Assembly (NCBI GenBank): GCA_031272885.1
Contig: JAISSX010000026.1
Coordinates: 1-34,558 of the forward strand
Length of the DNA stretch: 34,558 nt
DNA from: Bifidobacteriaceae bacterium
Lineage (GTDB): Bacteria > Actinomycetota > Actinomycetes > Actinomycetales > WQXJ01
Reading direction: 5' to 3'
Shown: positions 8,839-16,649 of the stretch, in pieces
How positions within the stretch are numbered: the first letter of the stretch is position 1
How the letters are laid out: every line of letters begins with the position of its first letter
The notes under the pieces: model-generated
What the model saw: only the letters and a program-made list of their open reading frames with translations
What the model was told of the DNA's origin: nothing
Database searches by the model: none
Translations under genes and position numbers: made by a program

Positions 8839-9609
8839 TCAGCCGGCCGGCGACGGGTCCGGGACCTGCGCAAACACCGACCCAGGGTTCTTGATCAGGG
8901 CGAACCGGTCCAGCGGCCAAGACCGCAATTGGGCCACACCGACCACATTGTCGATGGGCACCGCACCCTTCCATTCTTCGCTGTAGCCGGCCTCGCCCGG
9001 GTCGTCGTGCCAGCGGGAATCGGCCGAGGCGTCACGGTTGTCCCCCATCACCCACAGGCCCCCCTCAGGCACCACCAGGTCAAGCACCTGGGTGGATGGA
9101 TTGGAGCCGGCCGCGATGTAAGGCTCGGTGATGGCGACCCCATTGATGACCAGCGGGGCCCCGTTGCCGGCGCAGGTGATGTGATCCCCGGGCAGGCCAA
9201 TCACTCGCTTAATCAAGAACTCCTCCGAGCTTTGTGGCGCCAACCCCAGGGACTGGGCCACGCCATGGAAGAAGGCCTTGACACCCTCGTCCTCCGGCAA
9301 CTCGCCCGCGGAGGTGCCCCACTGGCCCGGATCATGGAACACCACCACGTCCCCCCGGTGCAGGTTCAGCACATTGGGCGCCAACTTGGTGACGATCACC
9401 CGGTTGTTCTCCTCCAACAGTGGTTCCATCGACTCGGAGGGAATATAGAAGCTCTGGATCAGAAAGGTCTTGAGCACAAACGACAGCACAATCACCAGCA
9501 GCACCAAGAAGCCGAACTCGGCCAGCGTGCGGCCCGCGGAGGAGGCAGGCGAAGCATCACGCTTGCCAACCACCACCGCGCAATGTTGGGCGCCACCGGT
9601 CAGACTCAT
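8839..9609 (-). CDS. lepB: Signal peptidase I, second copy
   Basis: Membrane-bound serine protease that removes signal peptides from exported preproteins on the outer face of the membrane. A single N-terminal membrane helix (about 33-50) precedes the catalytic domain. The Ser/Lys dyad is visible as S60 in IPSESMEP and K134 in IKRVIGLPGD, and the downstream MGDNRDASADSR box is intact. Length 256. The ATG at 9609 lies 10 nt after the DUF2469 stop. It is a clear paralogue of the lepB at 9919-10854 but lacks that copy's long cytoplasmic leader and its Gly/Ser-rich tail. Confidence 0.96.
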   Translation of the reverse strand: MSLTGGAQHCAVVVGKRDASPASSAGRTLAEFGFLVLLVIVLSFVLKTFLIQSFYIPSESMEPLLEENNRVIVTKLAPNVLNLHRGDVVVFHDPGQWGTSAGELPEDEGVKAFFHGVAQSLGLAPQSSEEFLIKRVIGLPGDHITCAGNGAPLVINGVAITEPYIAAGSNPSTQVLDLVVPEGGLWVMGDNRDASADSRWHDDPGEAGYSEEWKGAVPIDNVVGVAQLRSWPLDRFALIKNPGSVFAQVPDPSPAG

Positions 9610-9619
9610 CTCAGTAATT

Positions 9620-9922
9620 CTACGGTATAGAGATTTCTGACTTGGACAGTTCTTCGATGTTGACGTCCTTGAAGGTCACCACCCGCACGGTGCGCACAAA
9701 GCGCGCTGACCGGTACACATCCCACACCCAGGCGTCCGCCATGGCAACCTCAAAGAAGACTTCGCCACCGGCTGAACGGACCTGCAGATCAACGTGATTG
9801 GCTAGGTAGAAACGCCGCTCCGTCTCCACCACATAGCTGAACAGGTTCACCACGTCGCGGTATTCGCGGTACAGGGCCAACTCCGCCTCGGCCTCGTAGG
9901 CTTCCAGATCCTCCGCGCTCAC
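9620..9922 (-). CDS. DUF2469 family protein
   Basis: One hundred-residue acidic protein, beginning MSAEDLEAYEAEAELALYRE and rich in aromatic residues (YVVETERRFYLAN, WVWDVYR). It matches the actinobacterial DUF2469 family that sits by lepB and rnhB in this conserved cluster (Rv2901c in M. tuberculosis). Function is not established. No membrane segment or catalytic motif can be seen. The ATG overlaps the stop of the upstream lepB by 4 nt, so the two are probably translated together. Confidence 0.93.
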   Translation of the reverse strand: MSAEDLEAYEAEAELALYREYRDVVNLFSYVVETERRFYLANHVDLQVRSAGGEVFFEVAMADAWVWDVYRSARFVRTVRVVTFKDVNIEELSKSEISIP

Positions 9923-10854
9923 GGCGCCTCCTCCGTTCCCGTAGTGCTTCCCGCCGTCTCGCCCGTCCCGCCGTCACCGCCGCTATCACCGCCGCCGCTG
10001 GCGCCCGGCTCCGGCACGTCGGCAAACACCGCCGCCGGGTTCTTCAACAGGGCCAGCCGGCTCAGCGGCCAGGTGCGCACCTGCGCCACGCCAACCACCT
10101 GTTTGATCGCCACCGCGCCGCCCAACGCCTCGGACATGTGCTTGCGCGAATCGGCCGAATGAGCCCGGTTGTCCCCCATCACCCAGATCGCGCCATCGGG
10201 CACCACGACATCGAACACGATGTCGGACGGGTTGGCCCCGGCGGCGATGTACGGCTCGTTGATCGCCACCCCGTTGACCATCACCGGCAAGCCCGGCCCG
10301 GCACAAGACACCCGGTCCCCCGGCAGGCCAATCACCCGTTTGATCAGGTAATCGTCCGAAGGCGAAGGGGCCAAGCCCACCGCCGCCGCCACCTTGTGCA
10401 GCATCGCCAGGAACGAGCCGTCATCGGCCTGGTTCTTGGCGTCCTCGGTGGCCGAAACCCAGTTGCCCGGGTCGTGGAACACCACAATGTCACCCCGGTG
10501 CAGGTCAAGCGCCTTTGGCGCCAGTTTGGTCACCAACACCCGGTCGTTCAGCTCGAAGGTGGGGATCATCGACCCGGAGGGGATGTAGAAGCTCTGGATC
10601 AGGAACGTCTTGAGCAGGAAGGACAGCACCAGCGCCGCCACCACCACGAAGGCCAGGTCCCCCAACGCCCGCCGGCCCTTGCGCTTGGCTCCCCGGCCGG
10701 CCGCCGCGCGGCGCGTCAGCGGCTGGGCGGCCTGCCCACCGGCTGGTTCGGCTGCCACCGCCTGGTCCTCTTCGCCCGCCGCAGAAGCTGCCCGATGGCG
10801 CCCGCCCGCCGCCTCGGGTGAGAGGCCGGCGTCAGGGGTCTGCTCGGTAAACAC
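9919..10854 (-). CDS. lepB: Signal peptidase I, first copy, with long cytoplasmic leader
   Basis: Signal peptidase I of 311 residues. Residues 1-62 are a polar, Ala/Glu-rich and then basic cytoplasmic leader, followed by one membrane helix (about 66-84). The catalytic Ser is S95 (IPSGSMIP), the general base K172 (IKRVIGLPGD), and the MGDNRAHSADSR box follows. The C terminus is a Gly/Ser/Thr-rich tail of about 30 residues. It is closely related to the lepB two genes downstream and separated from it only by the DUF2469 gene. Multiple type I signal peptidases at this locus are known in other actinobacteria such as Streptomyces. The start lies 9 nt after the rnhB stop. Confidence 0.96.
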   Translation of the reverse strand: MFTEQTPDAGLSPEAAGGRHRAASAAGEEDQAVAAEPAGGQAAQPLTRRAAAGRGAKRKGRRALGDLAFVVVAALVLSFLLKTFLIQSFYIPSGSMIPTFELNDRVLVTKLAPKALDLHRGDIVVFHDPGNWVSATEDAKNQADDGSFLAMLHKVAAAVGLAPSPSDDYLIKRVIGLPGDRVSCAGPGLPVMVNGVAINEPYIAAGANPSDIVFDVVVPDGAIWVMGDNRAHSADSRKHMSEALGGAVAIKQVVGVAQVRTWPLSRLALLKNPAAVFADVPEPGASGGGDSGGDGGTGETAGSTTGTEEAP

Positions 10855-10863
10855 CTCTTGAGA

Positions 10864-11580
10864 CTACGCCACTCGGGCCTGGCCCGGATCGTCCGCACGC
10901 GGGACCGCCGCCACTTCGCCACCCGGCTGCGCCGGTTCCGGCAGCCGCCACGTGCGCCGGTGCAGCGGCGTGGGCCCCAACCGCCGTAGCGCCGCCAGGT
11001 GATCGGCCGCGCCATAGCCCTTGTTGTGGTCCCAGCCGTAGGCCGGATGGTCCCGGTGCAGGCGCACCATCAGGGCGTCCCGCGTCACCTTGGCCAGCAC
11101 CGAGGCGGCCGCCACCGTGGTGCAACTCGCGTCCGCCTTGACCTGCATTTGGATGGCCCACGGGTCCGGTTCCGGCTGGTCGAACAGGTCCGATGGCGGG
11201 GCCGCCAGCCAGTTGTGGCGGCCATCCAGCACGATGGCGCCCGGCTGGGCGGGCAGAGCGGCCAGGGCGCGCCGGCCGGCCAGCCGCAGGGCGGCCACGA
11301 TGCCGTGCCGGTCGATCTCTGCGGCGCCGGCGTGCCCAACGGCATACCCGGCACACCAGGCCTCGATCGGTTCGACCAGGGCCTCCCGTTCGGCCGGCGT
11401 CAACGCCTTTGAATCGGCCACACCCGGCGGTGGGTCACCGGTAGCACCAGTAATCACCACCACACCAACCGTGACAGGACCGGCCAGGGCGCCACGGCCA
11501 ACCTCATCCATGCCCGCCACCAGAGGGTGGTGGGCCAGCAGGCTGTGTTCTAACGCCAGGGAAGGCGTGGCCGGGGCCAC
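10864..11580 (-). CDS. rnhB: Ribonuclease HII
   Basis: Endonuclease that cuts RNA in RNA-DNA hybrids and removes single ribonucleotides from DNA. The active-site acidic pair is in GMDEVGRG (D25, E26); ADSKALTPAER and the VKADASCTTVAAASVLAKVTRD-type block (written here only as its start KADA and end AKVTRD) are also conserved. Length 238 is normal. The frame opens with GTG at 11580, 19 nt after the rplS stop; no strong ribosome site is visible, which suggests re-initiation from rplS. The last 20 or so residues after the AQPGGE segment are poorly conserved in appearance. Confidence 0.96.
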   Translation of the reverse strand: MAPATPSLALEHSLLAHHPLVAGMDEVGRGALAGPVTVGVVVITGATGDPPPGVADSKALTPAEREALVEPIEAWCAGYAVGHAGAAEIDRHGIVAALRLAGRRALAALPAQPGAIVLDGRHNWLAAPPSDLFDQPEPDPWAIQMQVKADASCTTVAAASVLAKVTRDALMVRLHRDHPAYGWDHNKGYGAADHLAALRRLGPTPLHRRTWRLPEPAQPGGEVAAVPRADDPGQARVA

Positions 11581-11599
11581 GGGGCCAGTCAGGACTGGT

Positions 11600-12049
11600 T
11601 CACTCGGCGGCGGCTTCGGCCGCCGCGGCTTCGGCCTCTACCTCAGGGGCTTCGGCCTCGACCTCTTCTTCCACCAGCGGCGCGGCCGCCACCTCGGCGG
11701 CCTGGCGCTCGCGGCGCTCGCGGATCTTGGCCGCCTTGCCGTGGCGCTCACGCAGGTAGTACAGCTTGGCCCGGCGGACATCGCCCAGCGACACCACTTC
11801 GATCTTGTCGATCGACGGCGCGTGCAGCGGGAAGGTGCGCTCCACGCCAACGCCGAACGAGACCTTGCGCACCTTGAAGGTGGCGCGCACGCCTTCGCCG
11901 TCGCGGGCAATCACCACGCCTTGGAACACCTGGACACGGGAGCGGTTGCCTTCCACCACCTTGACGTGCACCTTGATGGTGTCACCGGGGCGGAACTGGG
12001 GAATGTCGCCCTTGAGGGCGGGGGCATCAACGGCATCGAGGCGCTGCAT
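11600..12049 (-). CDS. rplS: Ribosomal protein L19 with acidic Ala/Glu tail
   Basis: Large-subunit protein at the 30S-50S interface. Residues 1-115 are the normal L19 ([46 protein letters not shown]). Residues about 116-149 form an extra tail made mostly of Ala, Glu and Val, which most L19 proteins lack. The start ATG at 12049 is preceded by GGCAGGAAG about 10 nt upstream. It is the first gene of a long minus-strand run through rnhB, lepB, DUF2469 and lepB. A candidate promoter is at 12193-12222. Confidence 0.97.
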   Translation of the reverse strand: MQRLDAVDAPALKGDIPQFRPGDTIKVHVKVVEGNRSRVQVFQGVVIARDGEGVRATFKVRKVSFGVGVERTFPLHAPSIDKIEVVSLGDVRRAKLYYLRERHGKAAKIRERRERQAAEVAAAPLVEEEVEAEAPEVEAEAAAAEAAAE

Positions 12050-12192
12050 GGCTCATTCTTCCTGCCCCTAGCCGCAGGTCAGAGGCACACATCAGGCAAC
12101 CGGGGTTGCTTGGAGGCTGATTTGGCGGCGCCACCTGGGCCTGGTTGCATACCCCCTGCGGCAGGTAAGCGGCCCGCGAACGCCAAACGGCT

Positions 12193-12222
12193 ATTGTGCC
12201 ACACTGCCCGCACAGCCACGAA
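12193..12222 (-). promoter_or_regulatory. Candidate rplS promoter
   Basis: On the minus strand TTCGTG (12217-12222) and CACAAT (12193-12198) are separated by 18 nt. The -10 is embedded in TGGCACAATA, the same string as at the rpsP promoter candidate. The leader to the rplS ATG would be about 140 nt. Predicted by eye only; the -35 is weak. Confidence 0.4.
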
Positions 12223-12249
12223 ACCGCCCCTGGGCCAAAGAGGTAGCGT

Positions 12250-13866
12250 TTGCCTGTGGTATCCGAAGAATCAGCCCCCGAACCGACCAAACGTGAATAC
12301 CCCCAATTGACCCACCGGCAGATCCTGCAGGTGCTGTCCGGCCTGCTGTTGGCCATGTTTGTGTCCAATGTGGCCGGCACCGTGGTGGCCAACGCCCTGC
12401 CCACCATCAGCGCCACCCTGGGCTCCAACCAGCAGCAATACACCTGGATTGTGACCGCCACCCTGCTGGCGTCCACCGCCTCCACCCCCATCTGGGGCAA
12501 GCTGGCTGACCTGTTCAACAAGAAGACGCTGCTGCTGGTGGGCCTGGCGATCTTCATCCTGGGCTCGGGCCTGTCCGGCGCCTCACACGCCATCGGCGGC
12601 CAGGCCCATGCGACCAGCTTCCTGATCGCCTTCCGGGCCGTACAGGGCATTGGCCTGGGCGCCATGATGTCGCTGACCCAGGCCATCATCGGTTCGATCA
12701 TCCCGCCCATCCAGCGCGGTCGTTACATGGCCTACACCGGCGCCACCATCGCCACCGCCACCGTGGTGGGCCCCCTGGTGGGCGGCTTCATTGTGGACAC
12801 GCCCTGGCTGGGTTGGGAATGGTGTTTCTGGTCGGCCGTGCCGTTTGCCCTGCTGGCCGGCGGCGTGTTGCAGTTCCGGCTCAAGGTGCCCTTCCGCAAG
12901 CGCCCAAACGCCACCGTTGACTGGCTTGGCGGCGCGCTGGTGACGGTGGCTGTCAGCGCCCTGCTGATCTGGATCTCGTTCGCCGACCACGAATTCCCGT
13001 ACCTGTCGTGGCAGACCGCCGCCCTGCTGGCCACCACGGCGGTCGCCACCGGCCTGTTCATCCTGGTGGAGCACAAGGCCAAGAACCCCATCATCCCTTT
13101 GGCCCTGATCTCGATGCGCACCACCGCCCTGGCCATCGTGGCCTCCATCGCGGTGGGCATCGGCATGTTCGGCGCCTCGGTTTTCCTGGGCCAGTACTAC
13201 CAGATCGCCCGCGGCTACTCCCCCACCCAGGCCGGCCTGATGATGCTGCCGATGATGATCGGCATGCTGCTCTCCTCCGTTTTCATCGGCCGGCTGGTCT
13301 CCAAACTGGGCATCTGGAAGCCATTTGTGCTGGCCGGGGCCATCATCCTGGTGGTCGGCTTCGGCCTGATGGCCACCGTCAGGGCCGGCACCAACCTGGT
13401 ACTGATCGGCACTTATGCCACCGTGGCCGGCCTGGGCATCGGCATGACGATGCAGAACCTGGTGCTGGCGGTGCAGAACTCGGTTTCGGTGCGTGACGTG
13501 GGCGCGGCCAGCGGCGCCGTCACCTTCTTCCGCTCCCTGGGGGGCGCCATCGGCATCCAAGTGCTAGGGGTGGTGTTCTCCCGCCAGGTGGGCGAGCACA
13601 TCCACCAGCGCCTCAGCGCCATTCCCAACCTGCCGGCCGGCGTGATGACCAGTTCGGGCCAGGACGCCAGCGGCATGTCGCTGGATCTGTCCGCCCTGCC
13701 GGCCCCAGCGGAGGCGGCCGTGCGTGGCGCCTACGGCGATTCGATCGGCCTGTTGTTCCTGATCGCGGCGGGCGTCTCGCTGGTGTCAACCGTGGCGGTG
13801 GCCTTCATGACCTCCACCCGGCTGCGGGATTCGTTCGACACGGGCGCCTCGGTCGATGCCAAGTAG
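12250..13866 (+). CDS. MFS drug efflux transporter, DHA2 (EmrB/QacA) type
   Basis: Proton-driven exporter of the major facilitator superfamily, 538 residues, with about 14 hydrophobic helices as expected for the 14-TM DHA2 class. The loop 2-3 motif A is GKLADLFNKKTLLL, and motif C in helix 5 includes GPLVGGFI. Substrate cannot be told from sequence. The start is TTG at 12250, favoured by AAAGAGGT at 12237-12244 with 5-6 nt spacing; the GTG at 12256 is the alternative. It diverges from rplS and converges with trmD with a gap of 12 nt. It is not part of the conserved rplS-trmD neighbourhood, so it looks like an insertion. No linked regulator gene is visible. Confidence 0.93.
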   Translation: MPVVSEESAPEPTKREYPQLTHRQILQVLSGLLLAMFVSNVAGTVVANALPTISATLGSNQQQYTWIVTATLLASTASTPIWGKLADLFNKKTLLLVGLAIFILGSGLSGASHAIGGQAHATSFLIAFRAVQGIGLGAMMSLTQAIIGSIIPPIQRGRYMAYTGATIATATVVGPLVGGFIVDTPWLGWEWCFWSAVPFALLAGGVLQFRLKVPFRKRPNATVDWLGGALVTVAVSALLIWISFADHEFPYLSWQTAALLATTAVATGLFILVEHKAKNPIIPLALISMRTTALAIVASIAVGIGMFGASVFLGQYYQIARGYSPTQAGLMMLPMMIGMLLSSVFIGRLVSKLGIWKPFVLAGAIILVVGFGLMATVRAGTNLVLIGTYATVAGLGIGMTMQNLVLAVQNSVSVRDVGAASGAVTFFRSLGGAIGIQVLGVVFSRQVGEHIHQRLSAIPNLPAGVMTSSGQDASGMSLDLSALPAPAEAAVRGAYGDSIGLLFLIAAGVSLVSTVAVAFMTSTRLRDSFDTGASVDAK

Positions 13867-13878
13867 CCACCCCGGCGC

Positions 13879-14586
13879 CTAGTCCGGCACCTCCGGGGCC
13901 AGGTCCGGCCGGACCTCCCGGGTGCGCTCGATCGCCCGGTCCCGCCGCCACTGCGCCACCTTGCCGTGGTGGCCAGACAGCAACACTTCCGGTACCGCTA
14001 GGCCACGCCACTCGGGTGGCTTGGTGTAGACCGGGTATTCCAGCAGGCCCGGCTCGGCGTGCGATTCTTCGACCAACGATTCGGCGTTGCCCAGCACACC
14101 GGGAATCAGCCGGGTGACAGCCTCGATCACCACCAGGGCCGCCACCTCGCCGCCGGCCAGCACATAGTCGCCGATCGACACCTCAAGCACCCGGACGCCA
14201 TCGGCCGCCGCCGCCTGCCGGTAATGGTCCGCCACCCGCGCGTCGATCCCTTCGTAGCGCCCACAGGCGAACACCAGGTGGTCTTGGACGGCCAGGTTTT
14301 CGGCTAGGGCCTGGTTGAACAGGGTGCCCGATGGCGTGGGGATCACCAAGGTGGCGCCGGCCGTCAGCAGTTGGTCCAGGACCTCGCCCCATGGTTCGGG
14401 TTTCATCACCATGCCGGCGCCGCCACCGTAGGGCGTGTCATCAACCGTCCGGTGGCGGTCATGGGTCCAATCCCGCAGGTCATGGACCTCCAGTTGGACC
14501 AGGCCGGTCTCGGTGGCCTTGCCCAGCAGCGACAGCCGGGCCGGTGCCAGGTACTCCGGGAAGATCGTCACCACGTCGATTCTCAC
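13879..14586 (-). CDS. trmD: tRNA (guanine-37-N1)-methyltransferase
   Basis: Trefoil-knot (SPOUT) methyltransferase that makes m1G37 in tRNAs with G36 and so prevents +1 frameshifting; it uses S-adenosylmethionine. Visible motifs are [37 protein letters not shown] (108-118), the knot segment [15 protein letters not shown] and [14 protein letters not shown]. The catalytic acidic position (Asp169 of E. coli TrmD, in LLDCPHYTRP) is Glu here (E183, [10 protein letters not shown]); I believe Glu is common in actinobacteria. The start is GTG at 14586 and overlaps the rimM stop as GTGA. Length 235. Confidence 0.97.
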   Translation of the reverse strand: MRIDVVTIFPEYLAPARLSLLGKATETGLVQLEVHDLRDWTHDRHRTVDDTPYGGGAGMVMKPEPWGEVLDQLLTAGATLVIPTPSGTLFNQALAENLAVQDHLVFACGRYEGIDARVADHYRQAAAADGVRVLEVSIGDYVLAGGEVAALVVIEAVTRLIPGVLGNAESLVEESHAEPGLLEYPVYTKPPEWRGLAVPEVLLSGHHGKVAQWRRDRAIERTREVRPDLAPEVPD

Positions 14587-15107
14587 GATGTCGCCTCCGG
14601 GTCCGGGTAGGCCGCCACCAGGCCGGCCGGCGGGTCGATGACGATGCGCCCGGCTTGGAGGTCCACCACCGGCACCAGGGCCTTGACCAGCGGCACCAGG
14701 GCGGTGGTGCCGCCCGGCTCGGCCAGTTCCAGCAGGTCTTGGCCGGGCAGGGCGATGATGTCGCTGACCGTACCGGCCGGGGTGCCATCGACCAGGGCGA
14801 CCGGCAGGCCCTTCAATTGGGCCGGATACCAGGCCTCGGCCTCTTCCGCCGGATCGACTTGGGCCAGCAGGAGGGTACCGCGCAGGGCCTCGGCCTGGTT
14901 GCGGTCCGTGATCTCGTTAAAGCCGGCCACACAGCCGTGCTGGGTGGTGCGGCAGCCGCGCAGAGTCAACGGACCGGTGGCGGGCGGGTCGGTGGTGAAG
15001 ACGGCACCGGTGGTGAAACGCCGGCCGGGTTGGTCGGTGCGCAATTCCAGCACCACCTCACCGCGAATGCCGTGCGCCCGCCCCACCCGGGCCAGGATCA
15101 CTTCCAT
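14583..15107 (-). CDS. rimM: Ribosome maturation factor RimM
   Basis: Assembly factor for the 30S head that binds S19 and helps process 16S rRNA. The N-terminal RimM barrel has the signature RAHGIRGEV (about 10-18); the C-terminal PRC-barrel part includes [26 protein letters not shown] and [12 protein letters not shown]. Length 174. It starts 13 nt after the khpA stop and overlaps trmD by 4 nt, the standard arrangement in the rpsP-rimM-trmD operon. Confidence 0.97.
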   Translation of the reverse strand: MEVILARVGRAHGIRGEVVLELRTDQPGRRFTTGAVFTTDPPATGPLTLRGCRTTQHGCVAGFNEITDRNQAEALRGTLLLAQVDPAEEAEAWYPAQLKGLPVALVDGTPAGTVSDIIALPGQDLLELAEPGGTTALVPLVKALVPVVDLQAGRIVIDPPAGLVAAYPDPEATS

Positions 15108-15120
15108 CGCGGGGCCGGCG

Positions 15121-15360
15121 CTAGCGCCGGTCGGTGTCCACTACGTCAACCCGCACCGAACCGGAACGGGACAGGGCATTGACCACGGTGCGCAGGGCGC
15201 GGGCCGTCCGGCCGGACCGGCCGATCACCCGGCCCAGGTCATCCGGCGCCACGCGGACCTCCAACAGGTCGCCGCGCCGGGTGTGCTTGGTGCGCACGCG
15301 CACCTCATCCGGGTTGTCGACAATGCCCCTTACCAGGTGCTCCAGAGCCGCGGCCAGCAT
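15121..15360 (-). CDS. khpA: KH-domain RNA-binding protein KhpA
   Basis: Small 79-residue single KH-domain protein. The GXXG loop is visible as IGRSGRTARALR. KhpA binds RNA and in several Gram-positive bacteria partners with KhpB (Jag); that partner is not in this window. It lies between rpsP and rimM, the usual position. The ATG overlaps the last base of the rpsP stop (TGATG), a classic coupling arrangement. Confidence 0.96.
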   Translation of the reverse strand: MLAAALEHLVRGIVDNPDEVRVRTKHTRRGDLLEVRVAPDDLGRVIGRSGRTARALRTVVNALSRSGSVRVDVVDTDRR

Positions 15361-15992
15361 CAGGCCTCCGCGGCGCCCTCGGCCTTGGCCGCTTCGGCGG
15401 CTTCAGCCGGCGCCTCTTCGGCGGGGGCTTCCTCAGCCGGCGCGGCCTCTTCGGCAGGGGCTTCTTCGGCCTTGGCGGCGGCTTCGGCGGGGGCCTCGGC
15501 GGCGGGGGCTTCCTCAGCCGGCGCGGCCTCTTCGGCAGGAGCCTCTTCGGCCTTGGCGGCGGCTTCGGCTTCGGCAGCGGCCTTGGCGGCAGCCTCTTCG
15601 GCTGCCTTCTTGGCCTTGGCCTCGGCCTCGGCCTTGGCGGAGACCGTCTTCAGGGCCTCGGCCTCGGCCGCTTCGACCGCGGCGGCGGCGTCTTGGTGCC
15701 GCTTGGCCACCTGCAGGGTGCCCTCTTGGCCTTCCAGGCCCTTGAACTTCTGCCAATCGCCCGTGATCTTCAACTGGGCCAGCACGGCCTCGGTGGGCTG
15801 GGCGCCCACGGACAGCCAGTACTGCACACGCTCCGAGTTGATCTCGATGTACGAAGGATCCTCGGTGGGGTGGTACTTGCCCACTTCTTCGATGACACGG
15901 CCGTCACGCTTGGCGCGCGAGTCCACAACAACGATGCGGTAATACGGCGCCCTGATCTTGCCAAGGCGCTTCAAACGGATTTTGACAGCCAC
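15360..15992 (-). CDS. rpsP: Ribosomal protein S16 with long Ala/Glu-rich tail
   Basis: Small-subunit assembly protein. Residues 1 to about 85 are standard S16 ([23 protein letters not shown], written here only as the segments KIRLKRLGK and [10 protein letters not shown]; then [12 protein letters not shown]). The remaining ~120 residues are Ala, Glu, Lys and Pro rich: a predicted helical stretch (about 100-145) and then [11 protein letters not shown]-type repeats (about 145-205). Actinobacterial S16 often has a tail, but 210 residues is long. Part of the tail is an 81-bp direct duplication. The GTG at 15992 is preceded by AGGAG, with 11 nt spacing. Confidence 0.97.
   Translation of the reverse strand: MAVKIRLKRLGKIRAPYYRIVVVDSRAKRDGRVIEEVGKYHPTEDPSYIEINSERVQYWLSVGAQPTEAVLAQLKITGDWQKFKGLEGQEGTLQVAKRHQDAAAAVEAAEAEALKTVSAKAEAEAKAKKAAEEAAAKAAAEAEAAAKAEEAPAEEAAPAEEAPAAEAPAEAAAKAEEAPAEEAAPAEEAPAEEAPAEAAEAAKAEGAAEA
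15421..15569 (-). repeat. 81-bp direct repeat in the rpsP tail
   Basis: A 68-base block at 15421-15488 recurs at 15502-15569 with about two mismatches. The 81-base period is a multiple of three, so the repeat has lengthened the S16 tail in frame. The near identity suggests a recent duplication or slippage event. Confidence 0.85.
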
Positions 15993-16121
15993 AGTAGTGG
16001 TTACTCCTAAGGATGTTGCGCTGGTTTCCTACCCGGCCGGCCAGTGGGGTGGGCGCCGGTTCAGAAGTGGACGCGCGCGCGCACGGTTGAGAGGGTCCGG
16101 CGGGCACACATACAGCGCCAT

Positions 16122-16151
16122 ATTGTGCCAGATAAGTCGGCCTGCCCTCAA
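16122..16151 (-). promoter_or_regulatory. Candidate rpsP operon promoter
   Basis: On the minus strand TTGAGG (16146-16151) and CACAAT (16122-16127) are separated by 18 nt, a good fit to the housekeeping sigma pattern. The -10 lies in TGGCACAATA, identical to the rplS candidate. The leader to the GTG would be about 120 nt. Confidence 0.5.
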
Positions 16152-16224
16152 AGCGGGCCACTGCCGGTGAATGTGCCGAGGTCTGAGGTGGTTGTACCTC
16201 ATCCAGGCCGATGCAGGGTGCGAG

Positions 16225-16311
16225 CTTCGCGCACTTTTTGGACACGAAAACGCGGCAGGGACAGACGGCGTCAGCAGTGCGAGGTGGATGCGGGCTTCGT
16301 GCACTTTTTGG
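16225..16311 (-). repeat. Two inverted copies of the CCAAAAAGTGC motif
   Basis: The 17-mer CCAAAAAGTGCGCGAAG is present on the minus strand at 16225-16241, and with one change (GCACGAAG) at 16295-16311. The same word occurs on the plus strand at 72-88 and 16452-16468 inside the dispersed repeat. Copies on opposite strands flank 16312-16451. Confidence 0.8.
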
Positions 16312-16381
16312 GCACAGGGGGGGACGATTGGGGTGCGGGCCGGGATGGCGGTGGAACGCGTGCCGAAGTGTTTAGACAGGT

Positions 16382-16473
16382 CAGGGGCTTGGACGGGTTT
16401 GCTGTTGGTGACCTACACAAGACTGTGGCTGTGCGGGGGGCGGTTTGGTGACCAAAAAGTGCGCGAAGGTCAC
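16382..16473 (+). repeat. Dispersed repeat, copy B
   Basis: Second copy of the segment at 1-93, in the same orientation and with the same terminal inverted pair GTGACC (16448-16453) and GGTCAC (16468-16473). Similarity fades past 16473 and to the left of 16382, although the left edge of copy A is cut by the window. Confidence 0.8.
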
Positions 16474-16573
16474 AACGGTGACCTGCACGGCAGTGACTCG
16501 GTCCGCGGCCTCAACCCGGCGCGCCCAAACCGGACCGGACGGCCATGCCGTGGGCGTGTCCCTGAGCCCGCTC

Positions 16574-16615
16574 AAACTGCTCGGATTTGCAGGCCGCCGC
16601 AAATCCGAGCAGTTT
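16574..16615. terminator. 17-bp perfect hairpin, probable terminator
   Basis: AAACTGCTCGGATTTGC (16574-16590) and its exact reverse complement (16599-16615) enclose an 8-base GC-rich loop. It lies 35 nt past the stop of the minus-strand HExxH-protein gene, so it probably ends that transcript. T-runs are short (four on the plus strand, three on the minus strand). A palindromic repeat with another role is possible. Confidence 0.6.
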
Positions 16616-16649
16616 TGGTGGGCTGGGGTTGGGCCGGCCAGATCCCGGG

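Larger units (their letters stand above)
15993..16649. other. Gene-free region upstream of rpsP
   Basis: About 650 bases between the rpsP start and the end of the HExxH-protein gene carry no supportable coding frame; short frames in it have no family features. It holds the rpsP ribosome site and promoter candidate, two inverted copies of a CCAAAAAGTGC-type motif, a copy of the dispersed repeat and a long perfect hairpin. Each is listed separately. Confidence 0.7.

Noticed and set aside
12050-12249. L19-type leader or riboswitch before rplS
   Set aside because: Small CCTGC/GCAGG pairings only; no recognised leader structure.
15993-16649. Insertion sequence or small genes in the gap before rpsP
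   Set aside because: No transposase frame, no terminal repeats bounding the region, and short frames lack any family feature.
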